Source: Candidatus Eisenbergiella intestinipullorum (GTDB lineage Bacteria; Bacillota; Clostridia; Lachnospirales; Lachnospiraceae). From it: a stretch of 48,740 nt of DNA. This document shows, in pieces, positions 1-6,928 of the stretch (position 1 is the stretch's first letter; each line of letters starts with the position of its first letter). The position numbers were made by a program, and so were the translations under genes. The DNA lies in NCBI GenBank assembly GCA_019119815.1, contig DWWH01000077.1, forward strand, positions 1-48,740, given 5' to 3'. The notes beneath the pieces were generated by a model, which made no database searches, had not been told where the DNA came from, and saw nothing but the letters and a program-made list of their open reading frames with translations.

Positions 1-294
1 GCCCGTCTTGACCGTAATGGAATAGGCCAGCGGCTCCCGGTCGGTCAGGTCATGGAAAAACAGCGCTGTTTCATGGGAAAAAAACGCCTGCGGACAGCGA
101 AGATGCAACAGATACATGGCGTCCACCCAGACATCCTTGGAAAGATAAATCCCATGCGCCGCCTGTTCCAGCCTACGAGACTGTACGAATTGATAAAAAA
201 CAGGTTTTGAAATCCCGGCCGCGAGGACCTGCCCGGTGCGCAGCATCCCGTCCTGACGTTCCATCAGCTGGTCCAGCTGTTGAAATTGGCTCAC
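1..294 (-). CDS. AbiEi-type (type IV) antitoxin/transcriptional repressor, 3' part outside window
   Basis: A GTG start at 294 follows an AAGGAAGG ribosome site and opens a frame that runs off the left edge (98 codons seen). The N-terminus has a helix-turn-helix-like segment with the phrase RTGQVLAAGISK, followed by SHETALFFHDLTDREP, which is characteristic of the AbiEi antitoxin domain. Proteins of this family repress their own operon and neutralise the AbiEii nucleotidyltransferase toxin. A toxin gene would be expected just beyond the left edge but cannot be seen. A perfect inverted repeat lies directly upstream (309-344) and fits autoregulation. Family assignment is firm; whether the system is intact is unknown. 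Confidence 0.85.
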   Translation of the reverse strand, partial: MSQFQQLDQLMERQDGMLRTGQVLAAGISKPVFYQFVQSRRLEQAAHGIYLSKDVWVDAMYLLHLRCPQAFFSHETALFFHDLTDREPLAYSITVKTG

Positions 295-308
295 GTTCTT
301 CACCTTCC

Positions 309-344
309 TTTCATGCTAATATTATATGCGAAATTAGCATGAAA
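309..344. promoter_or_regulatory. 12-bp inverted repeat, probable AbiEi operator
   Basis: TTTCATGCTAAT (309-320) and ATTAGCATGAAA (333-344) are perfect 12-bp arms around a 12-nt spacer, 15 bp upstream of the abiEi start. AbiEi proteins studied elsewhere bind inverted repeats in their own promoter, so this is the natural operator candidate. Assignment is by position and family knowledge only. Confidence 0.6.
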
Positions 345-393
345 ATAAAGTCAAAAAATTGCCGGGCACTCACTCCCGGCAATCCTTCGCTTC

Positions 394-687
394 CTATTCA
401 GCCGTGCACCGCGTCCTGGATCGCATATCGCAGGTCCTGCACCTTGCCCACCAGCCAGACCGCTGCGATTGGTAAGCCTGCTGGGCTACCAGGAAGGCAA
501 TTACAAGTAGAATGGTGCCATTTTGAACGGAATATGTAACCAGAACCGCCAGTCCCAGCAATCCCACGATGGTACTGATGACCCCCAGCACAAGGCTTGA
601 CAGGTACAGCACTCCCATACAGAACCATACGAACAAGGTCAAAGCCAGCACAACAGGTGCTGCCAACAGCTTCAATAAAAATCTCAT
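394..687 (-). pseudogene. CD1845-family mobile-element membrane protein, frameshifted
   Basis: The first about 67 residues read as the small two-helix membrane protein found in clostridial conjugative elements (start MRFLLKLLAAPVVLALTLF). The family's normal end, SPAGLPIAAVWLVGKVQDLR and following, is present but in the next frame, ending at a stop at 398. A one-base loss near 486-489 explains the switch. The unshifted frame instead ends with an Arg/Cys/Thr-rich tail at 394. The start overlaps the stop of the upstream gene by 4 nt (ATGA). It could be a real inactivation or a sequencing error. Confidence 0.7.
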
Positions 688-992
688 TCCAACGCCTCCT
701 TCTGTTTCAGGTATTCCTGACGCAGCTGTTCTACCTTTTGCCTGCCTTTATCATCCAGATCATCCATTTCAGCTTTTCTTAAAATCAGATATTCCTGATA
801 GCCGGTAGCTGCGTCCAAAAGTTTGTCAAACAGGTCTTCCGGCGTAGGACAGCACGTTACTTCGGACCAATCCCGCCCTGCTTTATCCCAAAGCATGACC
901 GCGTAGCCGTGACGGGTCGGTACGATCTCCAGCGCCTGATCTTTCTCCAAATAGTCCGCAAAAATTTTCAGCACCCTTTCATTTGTCAACAT
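684..992 (-). CDS. Conserved hypothetical protein of integrative elements (102 aa)
   Basis: Small acidic, soluble protein starting MLTNERVLKIFADYLEKD. It resembles short accessory proteins found beside CD1845-like genes in clostridial conjugative elements, with the phrases GYAVMLWDKAGRDW and CPTPEDLFDKLLDA and a charged C-terminal helix. There is no signal peptide, membrane segment or catalytic motif. It overlaps the downstream CD1845-like gene by 4 nt, so the two were translated together. Function is unknown. Confidence 0.6.
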   Translation of the reverse strand: MLTNERVLKIFADYLEKDQALEIVPTRHGYAVMLWDKAGRDWSEVTCCPTPEDLFDKLLDAATGYQEYLILRKAEMDDLDDKGRQKVEQLRQEYLKQKEALE

Positions 993-1080
993 ACAGTTCA
1001 GCTCCTTAGTCAGTACGGCATCTCTATATTTCTATATCTATTGTACCCACATTTCAAGAGAGTCTGCAACAATACGGGTA

Positions 1081-1133
1081 AAGAAAAAAGAGGGAGGCCC
1101 GGCGATGCAGCCTGCACGCGCCGGGCCTCCCTC
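1081..1133 (-). terminator. Strong intrinsic terminator after mobC remnant
   Basis: GAGGGAGGCCCGGCG (1090-1104) pairs perfectly with 1119-1133 over 15 bp. On the minus strand it is followed by a T-run (complement of 1081-1089). It closes the DUF3849-mobC transcript. In complete elements a relaxase gene would normally follow mobC; here there is a terminator. Confidence 0.85.
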
Positions 1134-1155
1134 ACAGCCGGGGCGTATGCCCCTG

Positions 1156-1383
1156 TCACGACAGCTTTGCCAGCTGGGTCAATACCTGATGCATCCCATC
1201 CCACAACGCCTCCTGCCGCCGGCTTATATCCTCCAGATCGGCGTCGTAAATGCGCCCGATCTCATGCACGCGGTGGGTCCGCTGGTTCAGGTTGTTGCTG
1301 GAATAGCGCATCAGGGAGACCAGCTCCTCAGGCGAGACCCGGAAATTCAGCTGTACGTCCCGCTTGCGCTTGGGGGCGCTCAC
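1156..1383 (-). CDS. mobC: MobC-like relaxosome protein with internal deletion
   Basis: The 75-aa product begins KRKRDVQLNFRVSPEEL (ribbon-helix-helix start of MobC proteins) and jumps directly to NNLNQRTHRVHEIGRIY, the conserved C-terminal part of the family. The usual middle of roughly 40 residues between them is missing (family members are about 110-130 aa). The GTG start at 1383 overlaps the expected stop of the upstream DUF3849-like gene (GTGA). MobC aids relaxase nicking at oriT; with this deletion and no relaxase nearby it is probably not functional. Confidence 0.65.
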   Translation of the reverse strand: MSAPKRKRDVQLNFRVSPEELVSLMRYSSNNLNQRTHRVHEIGRIYDADLEDISRRQEALWDGMHQVLTQLAKLS

Positions 1384-2301
1384 CGCTTCGGCTCCTTCTT
1401 TTTGCGGGTGGGCCTTTTTCCCCGGACTTCTCGGCGGAACGCGGCTCCTGTTTCAGCTGGCGGCGAACCGAAGGGCGGCTCTGGCGCAGCTCTTTGGAAC
1501 GGTCCTCGCTGGCCAGAATGGTGACATAGGTGCCGGGGCGGTCCACCAGCCCGGTGATTGCCAGGCTGCGGAACGGCAGCAGCGCCATCAGCCGGTCGTG
1601 GGCCTGGGTGCCTGCGCGGGCCAGAAAATCCGGCGCAACGCGGGCCATGTAGTGGGTGCCGTGGGGGCTGTTGGGCGTATTCTGCGCACGAAGCTCCTGC
1701 AAGAGCCGAGAGGCCTCGGCGTGGATTTCTCCGGAGTCAGCGGCTGGAGCCGCAGATAGTCCTGCCGCGCCTGGCTCAAGAACAGATCGACCAGGCCGGA
1801 GTGGCCGTCCACCACGAAATCCAGGTTGCGTTCGCCGCCGAAGCCGTCCGGGTTGGGCAGGATGTCCACCGTCTTGGCCCACACCTTGTTGGCCGGGCTG
1901 AAACGCTCATCCCACGTTTTCTGCTGCACTGTGTTTGCCAGCACACAGAGGGTGCGGGTGTAGCCGAACTGCTCGATCACCTGGGGCACGGCATCTTTGT
2001 CCAGCCGGTTGTCCCCGTAGTTTTCAGCAATCGACGCCTCAATGGCCTCCTTGCAGGCGATATTGGCACGGCGGGACGCCCGGTACAAATCCAGGTCGCC
2101 CTGCTCACGGGCATAGGCGGCGTCGTGCCGGTAGAGCGGCAGTTCCCGCTGGGCGTCCAGCGCCGCCTCGGCCCGCTGCTCGATGCTGTCCCACACCACA
2201 TCCTTGTAGGAAGTTTCCCGGTCGTCAAATTCCTTGTACACATGGGCCAACAGACTGGCATATATACGTTTTATCGTTTTTTCATCTCTCTGTTCGCCCA
2301 T
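1380..2301 (-). pseudogene. DUF3849-type mobile-element protein, at least one frameshift
   Basis: ATG at 2301 has a good GAGGAGG ribosome site. The first about 185 codons match the DUF3849 type (SYKDVVWDSIEQRAEAALD; ANIACKEAIEAS; VIEQFGYTRTLCVLANTV). Near 1735 the reading changes frame: the family's C-terminal part (EASRLLQELRAQNTPNSPHG, then RVAPDFLARAG and MALLPFRSLAITGL) is in the next frame. A second shift close to 1430 would be needed to reach the expected RKKKEPKR end, whose TGA at 1382-1380 overlaps the mobC start. The first shift is clear, the second is inferred. Confidence 0.65.
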
Positions 2302-2406
2302 AAAAAGCGCCTCCTCTCATGAGAACATACTTAATGTAATATATCACAAGAGGAGGACTCTCGTCGAGGCGTCATTTTTCTTTATCCGGTCCGGGTATTT
2401 GACTGC

Positions 2407-2440
2407 GTTCCTGCCCACTGGCAAGCCAGCGAACAGGAAC
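2407..2440. repeat. Intergenic hairpin related to 3613-3648
   Basis: GTTCCTG/CAGGAAC outer arms and CACTGGC-AA-GCCAG inner arms form an imperfect hairpin. The same plan and much of the same sequence recur at 3613-3648. It lies between the mobile-element remnant and the SGNH gene. The rest of 2302-2484 shows only an 8-bp inverted pair CCTCCTCT/AGAGGAGG near 2312 and 2350. Confidence 0.45.
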
Positions 2441-2484
2441 CTGGCCCGTCCGATGCCTGAGTCCGCAATCAGAACTATGCTTCT

Positions 2485-3060
2485 TTACAACCTGTCATTC
2501 CGGGCGGCATGCTCCCGAATCGTCTTCCAGATCACTTCTGCCGCCAGGGCCGATCCCTGCTGCGATGCGTGTGCTCCGTCCGGCGCATACATTTCAACAT
2601 CCGGATGAGCCTCCTGATATTTCCACCACTGCACACCCACCGGAGCCAGCAGCGCGGGCAGACGCCGTGCCATCTCTTCATAGGCCGCCGTCATACGCGG
2701 CTGCTGTGTTTCTTCCCCTTTTCTGGTCCAGGTCATATACGCTACGGCTGTACTTCCCGCCTCCCGGATCCATCCGCCTATTTTTTCTGCGGCAGAAAAC
2801 ATTTTTTCCTCCGGTCCGAAGGGATGCGCATGCTCCTGAAGCACCACATAATCGTAATGTCCGAACAAAATATTGAAACGGACGTCCGGTTCCGCGGCAT
2901 GCTGCTCCAGGAACCATCCTCCGTGGGCGATCATCGTCACCTCGCAGTCCATCCCGTCCTTCTGCGCCAGCTTTTCTACAAGCGCCGGCATATCATTCAC
3001 ATAGGTATGGCTGTTTCCGATAAATAAAATCCTGATCCGCCTTTTTTCTGATTCCTTCAT
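2485..3060 (-). CDS. SGNH/GDSL-family hydrolase (191 aa)
   Basis: Predicted cytoplasmic esterase or acetylhydrolase. The N-terminal strand ends in FIGNSHTYVNDMP, which carries the block I Ser in GNSH. The C-terminal YAPDGAHASQQG supplies the Asp and His of block V. A central AHGGWFLEQH and VVLQEH fit the Gly and Asn/Gln oxyanion positions in variant form. There is no signal peptide. An AAAAAAGGAGG site precedes the ATG at 3060. It is monocistronic, and 3061-3240 upstream contains no recognisable gene. The substrate cannot be told from sequence. Confidence 0.75.
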   Translation of the reverse strand: MKESEKRRIRILFIGNSHTYVNDMPALVEKLAQKDGMDCEVTMIAHGGWFLEQHAAEPDVRFNILFGHYDYVVLQEHAHPFGPEEKMFSAAEKIGGWIREAGSTAVAYMTWTRKGEETQQPRMTAAYEEMARRLPALLAPVGVQWWKYQEAHPDVEMYAPDGAHASQQGSALAAEVIWKTIREHAARNDRL

Positions 3061-3243
3061 GGTTTCCTCCTTTTTTCAGGCACTCTGCCCTCCTGCTCCG
3101 TCAGGCAGACTTTTAGGTTACGGCCGTCTTCCCTTGATCGGGCACCATTCTCTTTGCTTTCCCGAAGCGCAGATCTTTTCTCCGCACCGGTATTCCGGCC
3201 CTGCTGAGTTCCGTTCTGCGAAAGGCGGTGCAGCGAAATAAAG

Positions 3244-3270
3244 AAAAAGCCCAGTAAACACTGAGCTTTT
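3244..3270 (-). terminator. Terminator of tRNA-Pro
   Basis: On the minus strand GCTCAGT-GTTT-ACTGGGC forms a 7-bp stem (with G-U) followed by a T-run, starting 5 nt after the tRNA 3' end. Confidence 0.75.
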
Positions 3271-3274
3271 CACG

Positions 3275-3347
3275 TCGGAGTGACAAGACTTGAACTTGCG
3301 GCCTCTACTTCCCTAAAGTAGCGCTCTACCACCTGAGCCACACCCCG
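3275..3347 (-). tRNA. tRNA-Pro (anticodon AGG)
   Basis: A full cloverleaf can be drawn. Acceptor CGGGGTG pairs with CACTCCG and leaves A73. The D stem is GCTC/GAGC, the anticodon stem CTACT/AGTAG with loop TTAGGGA (anticodon AGG, reads CCU), and the T arm GCAAG-TTCAAGT-CTTGT. C1:G72, A73 and G37 agree with bacterial proline tRNA identity. CCA is not encoded. It stands alone, with a consensus promoter and its own terminator. Confidence 0.9.
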
Positions 3348-3423
3348 ATATTTAATATGATGCGATCTCCATCTATATCTTCTATCCTTTACATAAAGTT
3401 TACTGAAATCGCTGACGAATGTT

Positions 3424-3452
3424 AGTATACAAAATTTGAGGAGATATGTCAA
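3424..3452 (-). promoter_or_regulatory. Consensus sigma-A promoter for tRNA-Pro
   Basis: On the minus strand TTGACA (3452-3447), 17 nt, TATACT (3429-3424), followed by the tRNA about 75 nt downstream. Confidence 0.8.
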
Positions 3453-3509
3453 CTGTTTTTTTATCTTTTTTAAAGCTCTTTTTTAAAGTCTTTTGGGCAC
3501 GGTTGGCAT

Positions 3510-3567
3510 TGTTCAGGCCAGTGCCGGTCCCTTGCTGACCAGCATGTAAGAAAAGAGTTACGGCCCG
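3510..3567 (+). repeat. 58-bp dispersed repeat, copy A
   Basis: About 51 of 58 positions are identical to 9596-9653, including the block GTAAGAAAAGNGTTACGGCC. It lies between tRNA-Pro and a hairpin at 3613. No open frame is shared, so this looks like a non-coding interspersed repeat. Confidence 0.65.
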
Positions 3568-3612
3568 AACCTGGTCCGTCCATCGCCGCAGGCGGTCTGG
3601 AATGACAGGCTG

Positions 3613-3648
3613 GGCTCCTGTTCACTGGCTTGCCAGTGGACAGGAGCC
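3613..3648. repeat. 17-bp hairpin repeat
   Basis: GGCTCCTGTTCACTGGC pairs with its complement across a 2-nt loop with one G-T pair. It is related to 2407-2440. There is no T-tract beside it, so it is not a simple terminator. Confidence 0.6.
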
Positions 3649-3691
3649 AACGGTTCAAATCGTTTGTCTAGTGCCTGCTGTTTCTTTGTCC

Positions 3692-3757
3692 GGTCAGGGA
3701 AACGGGCCGGCTGATCCGGTTTTGCTTTTCGGATCAGCGCTGCCTGTTTCCCTGACC
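3692..3757. repeat. Long two-stem hairpin
   Basis: GGTCAGGGAAACGGGC (3692-3707) pairs with 3742-3757 (one mismatch), and CTGATCCG (3711-3718) pairs with 3730-3737 inside it. A smaller inverted pair TATATCCG/CGGATATA lies at 3775-3803, next to the stop of the secreted-protein gene, and may end its transcript. Confidence 0.55.
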
Positions 3758-3837
3758 TCGTTTTACCTTATGGCTATATCCGCATTTACCTTTTCCGGAT
3801 ATAAGAATTCACATCTGGGATTTCTCGTGTTGTTGGT

Positions 3838-4311
3838 TTAGTTGTAGGTCAGTTCACTTGAAGTATTATTCAGCGTAAGCTCCGTGCTTCCAAATTTTGC
3901 GTAGTGGGTGCACTTGATACGATATGTCGTTCCTTTTGTTGCTGCAGTATATACAACATCCACAGAATACCAATCAGAATTACGAGTGTAATAGTTGCTA
4001 ACTGGTATATCTTTCCATCCAAATAAAGTTTTTTCCTGAAGGATTACATTTTTTACACCAATTTCATTCGCAATTTGGGTAGCCGTCGTATCAAATGTCA
4101 TCAGTAAGCCATTATCTGCTATACCTATCCCTAAGTTGCATGCTGTCAGAGAAGGGCTTGCCAATACATCTATAGCATCTGTACTTTTTACTATATTTAT
4201 ATTTTCTTGAGGCATTTTTTCAAACATGCCTTCCGATGCATGAATGTTTAAGCCACCTACAAATAAGCAATACATAGCCATCAATAAAACAATTTTTTTC
4301 AGTTTTTTCAT
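3838..4311 (-). CDS. Small secreted protein of unknown function (157 aa)
   Basis: A Lys-rich N-terminus, a hydrophobic core and HASEG around residues 25-29 form a signal peptide. The mature part carries a beta-rich segment (TTATQIANEIGVKNVILQEK, then WYSVDVVYTAATKGTTYRIK) like the small secreted DUF6147-type proteins of Lachnospiraceae. That likeness is an impression, not a search result. The gene is clearly more AT-rich than its surroundings, as are its 300-bp upstream region and the 3' part of the next gene, which hints at acquired DNA. An AAAGGAG site precedes the ATG. No catalytic motif is seen. Confidence 0.6.
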   Translation of the reverse strand: MKKLKKIVLLMAMYCLFVGGLNIHASEGMFEKMPQENINIVKSTDAIDVLASPSLTACNLGIGIADNGLLMTFDTTATQIANEIGVKNVILQEKTLFGWKDIPVSNYYTRNSDWYSVDVVYTAATKGTTYRIKCTHYAKFGSTELTLNNTSSELTYN

Positions 4312-4520
4312 TGTACATTTCTCCTTTGCATGAAAAAATATCCCTTTGTGAATTCCGTTTATTTATTCTTTTCAATGCAAAAAGAGTTACAATGATTTCT
4401 TAACTTTATATAATTTAAAATTGACTACGGTTACTATATAATTAAAATATTTTTTTGCTCAGCTCCTTTTATCATCATCTTCTTTCAAAATTTTTCGTTC
4501 ATCCATCGAATTTAATAATT

Positions 4521-4577
4521 GACAAAAAAATCGTACAATACATTTGCTTTCCATAAGAAGCTAATATATTGTACGAT
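4521..4577 (-). terminator. Terminator of anti-sigma-like gene
   Basis: ATCGTACAATA (4530-4540) and TATTGTACGAT (4567-4577) are perfect 11-bp arms; the minus strand then carries seven T. The stem lies 40 bp past the stop at 4618. The remaining bases of 4312-4617 are AT-rich with nothing else recognised. Confidence 0.75.
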
Positions 4578-4617
4578 ATATCGAAATGAATACTGTTAAT
4601 TTACAGTACTATATAAA

Positions 4618-5679
4618 TTATTTCATTCCATCTACTACTTCGAATATAATATCTTTGTTTTCATTGCCTAAAATATAGTATACGCTATTATTCTTGTAGA
4701 AAAAATATTCAAACTCATTACCATTATTCTTAAGCTGTTCTTCCTTGTTCAATTCACCATTTGATTCACTCCATTCTTTATCATATTGCATTATATCTTT
4801 TCTATATTCAGCATCATATATAACAATACGAAATCTCAAAAAATATTTTTCCCCTTTTTCATAACGTCCAATCACGATTTTCCGTGATTCTGAATCTTGC
4901 AAAACCAACGACTCTAACTCATACCCCTCAGGAATATACGCAGGAGTCAATATATCCTCTCCCACTATTTCCTGTACTTCTTTCCAGGAAGAACATGTCA
5001 CGGAATCATCCGTCTCCGTTTCAAACTCCTTCGTATTCCCCGTCACAGTGATCTCTGTCCGTCCCATTTCCTCCCGCACGATTTCAAAAAAAGACTGATC
5101 CATGATGGCATAGCTTCCGGCATTGACGGAGATCAAAAGCACCAGGCAGGCCGCGGCGCCGATGGCGATGCGGGTAAAGCGTTTTTTCCATTTGCTGCCG
5201 CGTCCGGGCTTTTGAGAGGTCCCATCTGCCGGCCTTTCAGCTTTCCGCTCTTCACCGTTTCTGCGATCCTCTCCGCCCTGTATTTCAGATCCCGAAAGGC
5301 GCTTTGCATGCGCCGCTTCAGCAGCAGCGGCCTCTCCTGCCCGTATGGCTGAGGGAGAGACGGGCTCTTCGGTCTGTGCGGCTGCGGGAGCGGTGGATTC
5401 TTCGGCCTGTGCGGCTGCGGGAGCGGCGGCTTCATCCGGAATCGACGCATTTTCCTCTTCCTCTCCATACCGCTCCCAAAAACGCTCCAGGGCGGCATCC
5501 GCACCGGATGCATAGGCACGGTCATCGCATACAGGCTCCAGAATGTCCAGGAGACGGGTGATCGCGTCCACTTCCTTTTCGTCAAACTCCTCATCGCTGG
5601 CCTCATGGGTGTACCACCAGAGTTTTTCATACAGCTCTTCTATGAGCTTTTCATCACAGGATTCCTTTTTTTCTGCCAT
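4618..5679 (-). CDS. Membrane-anchored anti-sigma-like protein with DUF4367-type external domain
   Basis: 353 aa in three parts: a soluble acidic N-terminus (1-75), a low-complexity Ala/Glu/Pro linker with near-identical repeats (AAAPAAAQAEES, TAPAAAQTEEP), one membrane helix at about 171-188 (GAAACLVLLISVNAGSYAI), and an external domain that begins EVQEIVGEDILTPAYIPEGY, as in DUF4367 proteins. It follows an ECF sigma gene by about 115 bp on the same strand, so it probably tethers that sigma factor. Base composition changes sharply near 5000: the cytoplasmic and linker part is GC-rich, the external domain AT-rich, suggesting domain replacement. Confidence 0.7.
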   Translation of the reverse strand: MAEKKESCDEKLIEELYEKLWWYTHEASDEEFDEKEVDAITRLLDILEPVCDDRAYASGADAALERFWERYGEEEENASIPDEAAAPAAAQAEESTAPAAAQTEEPVSPSAIRAGEAAAAEAAHAKRLSGSEIQGGEDRRNGEERKAERPADGTSQKPGRGSKWKKRFTRIAIGAAACLVLLISVNAGSYAIMDQSFFEIVREEMGRTEITVTGNTKEFETETDDSVTCSSWKEVQEIVGEDILTPAYIPEGYELESLVLQDSESRKIVIGRYEKGEKYFLRFRIVIYDAEYRKDIMQYDKEWSESNGELNKEEQLKNNGNEFEYFFYKNNSVYYILGNENKDIIFEVVDGMK

Positions 5680-5795
5680 TTCCCAATTTTCCTCTCATTT
5701 CAAAGCGTTCCATTCCGTCCTGAAACACAGATCGCTTTTCAATCGGGCAGTCAGATCGGCCTTCCAGGCGCCGTGGCTGCTCTCCTTTCTTTTTA

Positions 5796-6347
5796 TCAGT
5801 CTCCGAGGAATCGCAGGATTTCCAGGATCAGGTGTCCTGCGCATACAAACAGAGGAAGCTGAAGACTGTTCTTGATCTTCTGCTTCATTCTCAGGATCCT
5901 CACTTTGAAGCAGGTTTCCGTAATTCCCAGGCGTGCCGCCATTTCCTGCGACGTATAGCCATATTCGTAATAGCACCGGAGAATGTCCAGCTCCTCATCT
6001 GACAAAATCTTGCGCACGGTACAGTAAGCTTCTGCCATTTTGAACTCATCCACCGAACAGCCTCTGCCGCCGCTTTCCGTATTCTGCAGAATATAGCCCG
6101 GATCCAGATTGTACTTCTTCTGTTTCTCTTCCCACTTCATGATCTTGTTCTTCGCGGTCACGCGGAGCCAGCCCGGAATGTTCGGATGTATGCGCAGGTA
6201 GGAAATCTTCCGGTAAGCCTCCACAAAGGTCTCCTGTACAATATCCTCTATTCCGTTGCCGTCCGTAACCATACGGCGAACATATCTTTTGATATTTTCG
6301 TATTCCGAACGATAGAGCTCCTCGAAGAATTCCTTATTTTCCTTCAT
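5796..6347 (-). CDS. ECF sigma-70 family factor (183 aa)
   Basis: Region 2 spans about residues 5-75 (YENIKRYVRRMVTDGNGIED, then VQETFVEAYRKI). Region 4 spans about 115-160 with the helix-turn-helix TSQEMAARLGITETCFKVRI. A short hydrophobic C-terminal tail follows (LFVCAGHLILEILRFLG). It sits between an XRE regulator 40 bp upstream and the anti-sigma-like gene downstream, all on one strand. The family directs RNA polymerase to stress promoters when released by its partner. Its target promoter is not obvious here. Confidence 0.88.
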   Translation of the reverse strand: MKENKEFFEELYRSEYENIKRYVRRMVTDGNGIEDIVQETFVEAYRKISYLRIHPNIPGWLRVTAKNKIMKWEEKQKKYNLDPGYILQNTESGGRGCSVDEFKMAEAYCTVRKILSDEELDILRCYYEYGYTSQEMAARLGITETCFKVRILRMKQKIKNSLQLPLFVCAGHLILEILRFLGD

Positions 6348-6386
6348 CTGCCCGTATCCTCTTTCGTATCAGCTTTTTAAACGCGC

Positions 6387-6707
6387 TTACCGGATCATCT
6401 CTGTCAGGTCTGACAGGACCTGATCCAGTGCCGGCCTTTTTTCTTCAGGGCAGTCTTTGAAGAGTTCCATTACAGCCTTGTCCATTGCCCCTTCCCCGGT
6501 CAGAAGGTAATCCGGATCCAGCCCCGTTTTCTCATAAACCTGAATGATTTTTTCTATGGAAAGCCGTTTCTTTCCCCTTTCGATCTCTCCGTAAAAGGCA
6601 GCCGACATCTCCAGCTTCTCCGCCATCTTTTCCTGTGTCAGCTTCATTTCCTTTCTTCTTTTATACAACCTTTTTCCGATCCGGACAAGGATTTCCTCCG
6701 TCGCCAT
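6387..6707 (-). CDS. XRE-family helix-turn-helix regulator (106 aa)
   Basis: The ATG at 6707 is chosen because GGGGGAG lies 6 nt upstream; an in-frame ATG 11 codons earlier lacks a site. HTH_3 spans about residues 10-65: RIGKRLYKRRKEMKLTQEKM, then EKLEMSAAFYGEIERGKKRL. A C-terminal helix follows. It is likely the first gene of an XRE-sigma-anti-sigma transcript. It may repress its own promoter through GCCA-AAAA-TGGC at 6765-6776, but this is inference. Confidence 0.85.
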   Translation of the reverse strand: MATEEILVRIGKRLYKRRKEMKLTQEKMAEKLEMSAAFYGEIERGKKRLSIEKIIQVYEKTGLDPDYLLTGEGAMDKAVMELFKDCPEEKRPALDQVLSDLTEMIR

Positions 6708-6764
6708 TTTTTCTCCCCCGTACTTTCCTGCTGTTTCCAAATATCACGTAAATATCATACAGGT

Positions 6765-6776
6765 GCCAAAAATGGC
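6765..6776. promoter_or_regulatory. Possible XRE operator
   Basis: GCCA-AAAA-TGGC palindrome about 60 bp upstream of the XRE start, beside a direct repeat of AAATATCA near 6739-6757. Only position and symmetry support this. Confidence 0.3.
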
Positions 6777-6884
6777 GTATCAGTAACGATATGTTTGTAT
6801 TTTTCAAGAAAATATATCCGATATGTTATGTTTTAATCATCAGTGCGGTAAAAATTAAACGTCTTACTGCTTGTCCGGTTTTTA

Positions 6885-6919
6885 CTGTAAAAAAAAGAAG
6901 GGAGGTTCGTCTCCCTTCT
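6885..6919 (-). terminator. Terminator of threonine aldolase gene
   Basis: AGAAGGGAG (6896-6904), a 6-nt loop and CTCCCTTCT (6911-6919); a T-run follows on the minus strand (complement of 6889-6896). It lies 10 bp past the stop. Confidence 0.85.
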
Positions 6920-6928
6920 TCAAATTTT

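Noticed and set aside
1010..1204. 64-codon minus-strand frame after mobC
   Set aside because: It runs through the 15-bp terminator stem and has no coding character.
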